Positions 6,077 through 8,126 of a stretch of DNA of 8,126 bases are shown here, one piece after another. A program made the position numbers and the translations under genes. Under the pieces are notes generated by a model, which was given only the letters and a program-made list of their open reading frames with translations, did no database searches and was not told the origin of the DNA. The stretch lies in assembly GCF_943193085.1 (NCBI RefSeq), contig NZ_CALPCU010000043.1, positions 1-8,126 on the forward strand, read 5' to 3'. This DNA is from Vermiculatibacterium agrestimuris. Its GTDB lineage: Bacteria > Bacillota > Clostridia > Oscillospirales > Oscillospiraceae. Numbering within the stretch: position 1 is the first letter of the stretch; each line of letters starts with the position of its first letter.

Positions 6077-6107
6077 AAAGCCCCGGAGGATATTCCTCCG
6101 GGGCTTT
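6077..6107. terminator. Bidirectional terminator between prfC and rlmA
   Basis: AAAGCCCCGGAGGA and TCCTCCGGGGCTTT form a perfect 14-bp stem around TAT. Downstream it has TTT on the plus strand and TTTTT on the minus strand, so it can end both the prfC transcript and the converging rlmA transcript, whose stop codon is at 6115-6117. Confidence 0.9.
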
Positions 6108-6114
6108 CCTGTGT

Positions 6115-6933
6115 TCAGAGCCGCTCCAGCACGTGGATGCGGAACTGGCCGGTGAGGGAGAGGGTATTCAGCTCCGCCAGCCGCCGCGCGCCCTCCTTGG
6201 GGGTTTTCCAGCAATAGGGGGTCATGCGGTAGAGGTCGGCGATGGCCTGGGGGCCGGGCAGGGTGAAGGAGGTCTCCACCGGAACCACCTCGATATAGCG
6301 GAAGCCGGAGTATTCCTCCCGCTTTTCCTCGTTTTCATAGGGGTTTTCGTACAGCACGGACTTCAGCTCCCACAGGTGCCGGGGGCCGGGGACAACGTAG
6401 AGGAATATTCCGCCCGGTTTCAACACTCTGTAAAATTCCTCCAGGCCCAAAGGGGAAAAACAGTCGGTCAAAACATCCACCGACCCGTCCCCCAAGGGCA
6501 GGTGGTAGACCGAGGCCACGGCGATCTCCCCGTTGGGGCACTGCCTGGCCGCCTTTTTCACGGCGGGCTTGGACAGATCCACCCCCGCCGTCCGGCCGCC
6601 CCTGGCGGCGGAAACCTGGGCCAGAGCGGCGGTGTACCACCCCTCGCCGCAGCCCGCGTCCAGCAGGGCGGGGCGTTCCGGAGCGTACCGCTCCACCAGG
6701 GCGCACAGGGCCTCCCGCAGGGGGGAATACCAGCCACCGCTCAAAAAACGGGTGCGGGCGGCGGTCATTTCCCCGTCGTCGCCTGGGGCCTTGGAGTGCT
6801 GCCGGTTGGCGGGGAGGAGGTTCACATAGCCCTCCCTGGCGATATCAAAGCTGTGACCGCCGGGGCAGGCGTACCGCCCCGCCTCCCGGCATAGCCCCTC
6901 CCCGCAGATGGGGCAGGCAAATAAGGAATCCAC
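6115..6933 (-). CDS. rlmA: 23S rRNA (guanine-N1)-methyltransferase RlmA
   Basis: The 272-aa enzyme fits the RlmA family, which methylates N1 of a guanine in 23S rRNA helix 35 (G745 in the E. coli enzyme, G748 in Gram-positive RlmA-II/TlrB) using S-adenosylmethionine. The N-terminal zinc site is complete: C7, C10, C23 and H27. It is followed by the family stretch NRQHSKAPGDDGEMTAARTR (43-62). The Rossmann methyltransferase fold shows motif I LLDAGCGEG (90-98), acidic D119 after strand 2, and TDCFSPL (156-162) as motif IV. The start is a GTG at 6931-6933 with AAAGGGGG 8 nt upstream; there is no better ATG. The gene lies 64 bp after the 113-aa gene on the same strand but has a promoter of its own. 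Which guanine is modified cannot be told from sequence alone. Confidence 0.93.
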   Translation of the reverse strand: MDSLFACPICGEGLCREAGRYACPGGHSFDIAREGYVNLLPANRQHSKAPGDDGEMTAARTRFLSGGWYSPLREALCALVERYAPERPALLDAGCGEGWYTAALAQVSAARGGRTAGVDLSKPAVKKAARQCPNGEIAVASVYHLPLGDGSVDVLTDCFSPLGLEEFYRVLKPGGIFLYVVPGPRHLWELKSVLYENPYENEEKREEYSGFRYIEVVPVETSFTLPGPQAIADLYRMTPYCWKTPKEGARRLAELNTLSLTGQFRIHVLERL

Positions 6934-6958
6934 GGGGCAAGCCCCCTTTCTGTGGGAA

Positions 6959-6988
6959 AGTATACCACACCGGGGCGGGGGGAGGCAA
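6959..6988 (-). promoter_or_regulatory. Promoter of rlmA
   Basis: On the minus strand an extended -10 TGG-TATACT (-10 hexamer 6959-6964) lies 18 bp after TTGCCT (6983-6988). It sits in the gap between the 113-aa gene and rlmA and lets rlmA be expressed on its own, with possible readthrough from upstream since no terminator is visible there. Confidence 0.65.
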
Positions 6989-6997
6989 GGGCGGCAG

Positions 6998-7339
6998 TTA
7001 AAGTAGGGCGATGGAGTAGGGACAGCCCTTTCTCTTCAGGTCGGCCTCCAGCTCCTCCAGGGTATCGCGGTGGCCCTTCCGGCTGACCAGGCAGAAGAGG
7101 ATGGCCTCATCCCCGGGGTGCATAGCGCAGACGCCGGGGTGGGACATACTGCCGCTGAGGGCCCCTCCGCTGGGCCAGCGGGGGAAAATATCGTGGTAAT
7201 AAAAGTCGGTGGAAAAGACGACGTTGGGCTCCTGGGCCTCCTGCTCCGCCATGCGCTGGGCCAAGCGCCGCTCCAGCCTGGGCATCCGGCTGGGGGGCAC
7301 CGTTCCACAGGCCAAGAGCCAACACATTTTATGATCCAC
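6998..7339 (-). CDS. Hypothetical 113-aa protein
   Basis: I do not recognise this family. The protein is cytoplasmic in appearance, with no signal peptide or membrane segment. An N-terminal hydrophobic/cysteine segment (CWLLAC, residues 6-11) leads into a basic helix rich in R, E and Q (about 18-37). A central aromatic and histidine/aspartate stretch follows (DFYYHDIF, about 45-52), and then a C-terminal part with strand-helix character (AILFCLVSRKG, then an E/L-rich helix and CPYSIALL). The start is a GTG at 7337-7339 with AAGGAGGG 6 nt upstream; the in-frame ATG at 7325-7327 is too far from that site. A convincing promoter (7378-7406) supports a real gene. It may be co-transcribed with rlmA downstream. 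Reading frames in the other phases here are basic or proline-rich and look like shadows. Confidence 0.65.
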   Translation of the reverse strand: MDHKMCWLLACGTVPPSRMPRLERRLAQRMAEQEAQEPNVVFSTDFYYHDIFPRWPSGGALSGSMSHPGVCAMHPGDEAILFCLVSRKGHRDTLEELEADLKRKGCPYSIALL

Positions 7340-7377
7340 ATCAAGCCCTCCTTTTCGTATTACGGTTGCAATGCATA

Positions 7378-7406
7378 TTTATATCACAAACTGCAATACA
7401 TTACAA
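7378..7406 (-). promoter_or_regulatory. Promoter of the 113-aa gene, with overlapping direct repeats
   Basis: On the minus strand TTGTAA (7401-7406), a 17-bp spacer and an extended TGA-TATAAA (-10 hexamer 7378-7383) form a good promoter. Repeats overlap it: TGCAATGCAT (7367-7376) and TGCAATACAT (7392-7401), 25 bp apart with one mismatch, plus TTACAA-G-TTACAA (7401-7413). They flank the -10 and cover the -35, as operator half-sites of a small regulator would. Confidence 0.65.
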
Positions 7407-7432
7407 GTTACAAATGTGTTGCGGGTGATGAT

Positions 7433-7633
7433 ATGGTAAGAAAAAGAAAGTTTAAGATTCCGGCAATTCCACCGACAACCTCAAAATGTGTTCGGTTCCC
7501 CAATGATATCATTGAAAAGGTAGAGGAGGCGATCCGGGGCAAGGATTGTACCTTCTCCGCCTTTGTCATTGAGGCCACCCGGCTGGCTCTTCTGGACTTG
7601 GAGGAAGAGGAAGCCGCTGACCAGACAGAGTGA
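7433..7633 (+). CDS. Small CopG/YlcI-like DNA-binding protein
   Basis: The 66-aa protein begins with a very basic tail (MVRKRKFK), then a conserved-looking core with a short strand (KCVRFP, residues 18-23), helix 1 (NDIIEKVEEAIRG, 24-36) and helix 2 (TFSAFVIEATRLALLDLEEE, 40-59), and an acidic end. The strand followed by two helices with FSAFVIEA resembles YlcI/YnfO-type ribbon-helix-helix proteins, which are often phage- or plasmid-borne; this is a recollection of the pattern, not a search result. The ATG at 7433 follows GGGTGAT, a weak ribosome site; longer upstream readings of the frame overlap the 113-aa gene and are not credible. It is divergent from the 113-aa gene and could bind the direct repeats in between. 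Its stop overlaps the next start as GTGA. Confidence 0.72.
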   Translation: MVRKRKFKIPAIPPTTSKCVRFPNDIIEKVEEAIRGKDCTFSAFVIEATRLALLDLEEEEAADQTE

Positions 7634-8079
7634 AGACGGGAAAGCTCCTTTTGCAATTTGCCATTCCCAGTACCCTGGCCACCATCCTGGGCCAGTTCGT
7701 CAGCTTCCTCATCTGTGCGGCCTACCTTTGGAGAAGCCGGGTCTTCCGGGTGAAGCCCTCCGACTTCCGCCCCAGCTGGACTTATCTCAAGCCTGTCCTG
7801 CCCCTGGCCTTTATCCGCCTGTTCGGCGCAGGGGATGACGTGCTCTACGTCACCTTCGCCGTCTACTGCCTGCGCATCTATCTCTCTCTGCTCATCTTCA
7901 CCTGCCTGCAGAAGGCCGGCGCCATGTTCCTCCAGTCCATCGGCCACGCCAAGACCGCCGTCCCCCTGTCCATCCTGCGGGACGTGCTCCTCATTGTCCT
8001 CTCCCTCGTCATCCCCACCCGGATGGGGGTGACGGGTATCTTCTGGGCGGCCCCCGTGGAGAAAGAACACCTGGCATAA
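7630..8079 (+). pseudogene. MATE-family efflux transporter remnant
   Basis: The frame gives 149 aa where a MATE transporter has about 450. The first ten or so residues (KLLLQFAIPS) match the usual start of helix 1. The sequence then jumps to a piece typical of mid-protein (TLATILGQFVSFLICAAYL, residues 15-33, plus the loop after it), and then to the C-terminal part (VYCLRIYLSL, then FLQSIGHAKTAVPLSILRDVLLIVLSL, to GIFWAAPVE at about 135-143). It ends abruptly with EKEHLA instead of the last helix. Two internal blocks and the end are missing, yet the frame stays open. It could not form the twelve-helix fold of drug/sodium antiporters. The GTG at 7630 overlaps the stop of the 66-aa gene by 4 nt; no good ribosome site is seen, so any translation would be coupled. 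Most likely a decayed gene. Confidence 0.7.
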
Positions 8080-8126
8080 TTGGAATAGAAGAAAGTGAGG
8101 GCGCAGCCGGTGGCGCCCAGGCCCTT
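8080..8126. other. Right edge with one short hairpin
   Basis: After the stop at 8079 the only structure seen is GGGCGC (8099-8104) with GCGCCC (8113-8118), an 8-nt loop between them. No T-run follows within the window, so it is not called a terminator. No gene start is visible. Confidence 0.35.

Noticed and set aside
1..8126. CRISPR array, insertion sequence or riboswitch
   Set aside because: No regularly spaced repeats, no transposase and no leader long or conserved enough to match a riboswitch were seen on either strand.

Overview
The window reads as chromosomal DNA from a high-GC anaerobic Firmicute, most likely an Oscillospiraceae-type gut bacterium (Flavonifractor/Oscillibacter-like). 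This rests on the strong G/C third-position bias, AGGAGG ribosome sites, sigma-70 promoters close to consensus with 17-bp spacers, and an extracytoplasmic FMN/FAD reductase of the kind common in gut anaerobes. The taxonomic call is an inference; there is no rRNA here to test it.

Left part (1-3000). A tRNA-Arg(CCT) gene lies on the minus strand. Between it and its promoter is a partial copy of its own 5' half, split by a 55-bp hairpin-rich insert. A near-perfect plus-strand promoter with a 15-bp palindrome at the expected transcription start then drives a monocistronic 857-aa lipoprotein. That protein has two FMN-binding domains and a C-terminal FAD-dependent fumarate/urocanate-reductase-like domain, and it is followed by a strong terminator. 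It is probably a cell-surface terminal reductase for an unknown organic electron acceptor; no partner flavin transferase or electron-transfer gene is visible here.

Middle part (3000-6110). A HAD phosphatase has its own promoter and terminator. Next is a divergent pair: a 54-aa ribbon-helix-helix protein on the minus strand, and a small unknown protein on the plus strand whose C-terminal frame looks shifted. The gap between them is AT-rich and full of inverted repeats. Then comes prfC (release factor RF3), with its own promoter and a probable TTG start. A perfect 14-bp hairpin between prfC and the next gene can terminate transcription from both sides.

Right part (6115-8126). Two minus-strand genes, rlmA (23S rRNA guanine N1-methyltransferase with an intact zinc site) and an unrecognised 113-aa protein, face a plus-strand 66-aa CopG-like protein across a repeat-bearing intergenic region. 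The 66-aa gene overlaps by 4 nt a 149-aa remnant of a MATE transporter that seems to have lost two internal blocks and its C-terminus.

Most genes are short independent transcription units separated by hairpin terminators, not one pathway operon. The items most worth following up are the double-FMN reductase, the split tRNA remnant, the frameshifted small ORF and the internally deleted MATE gene.
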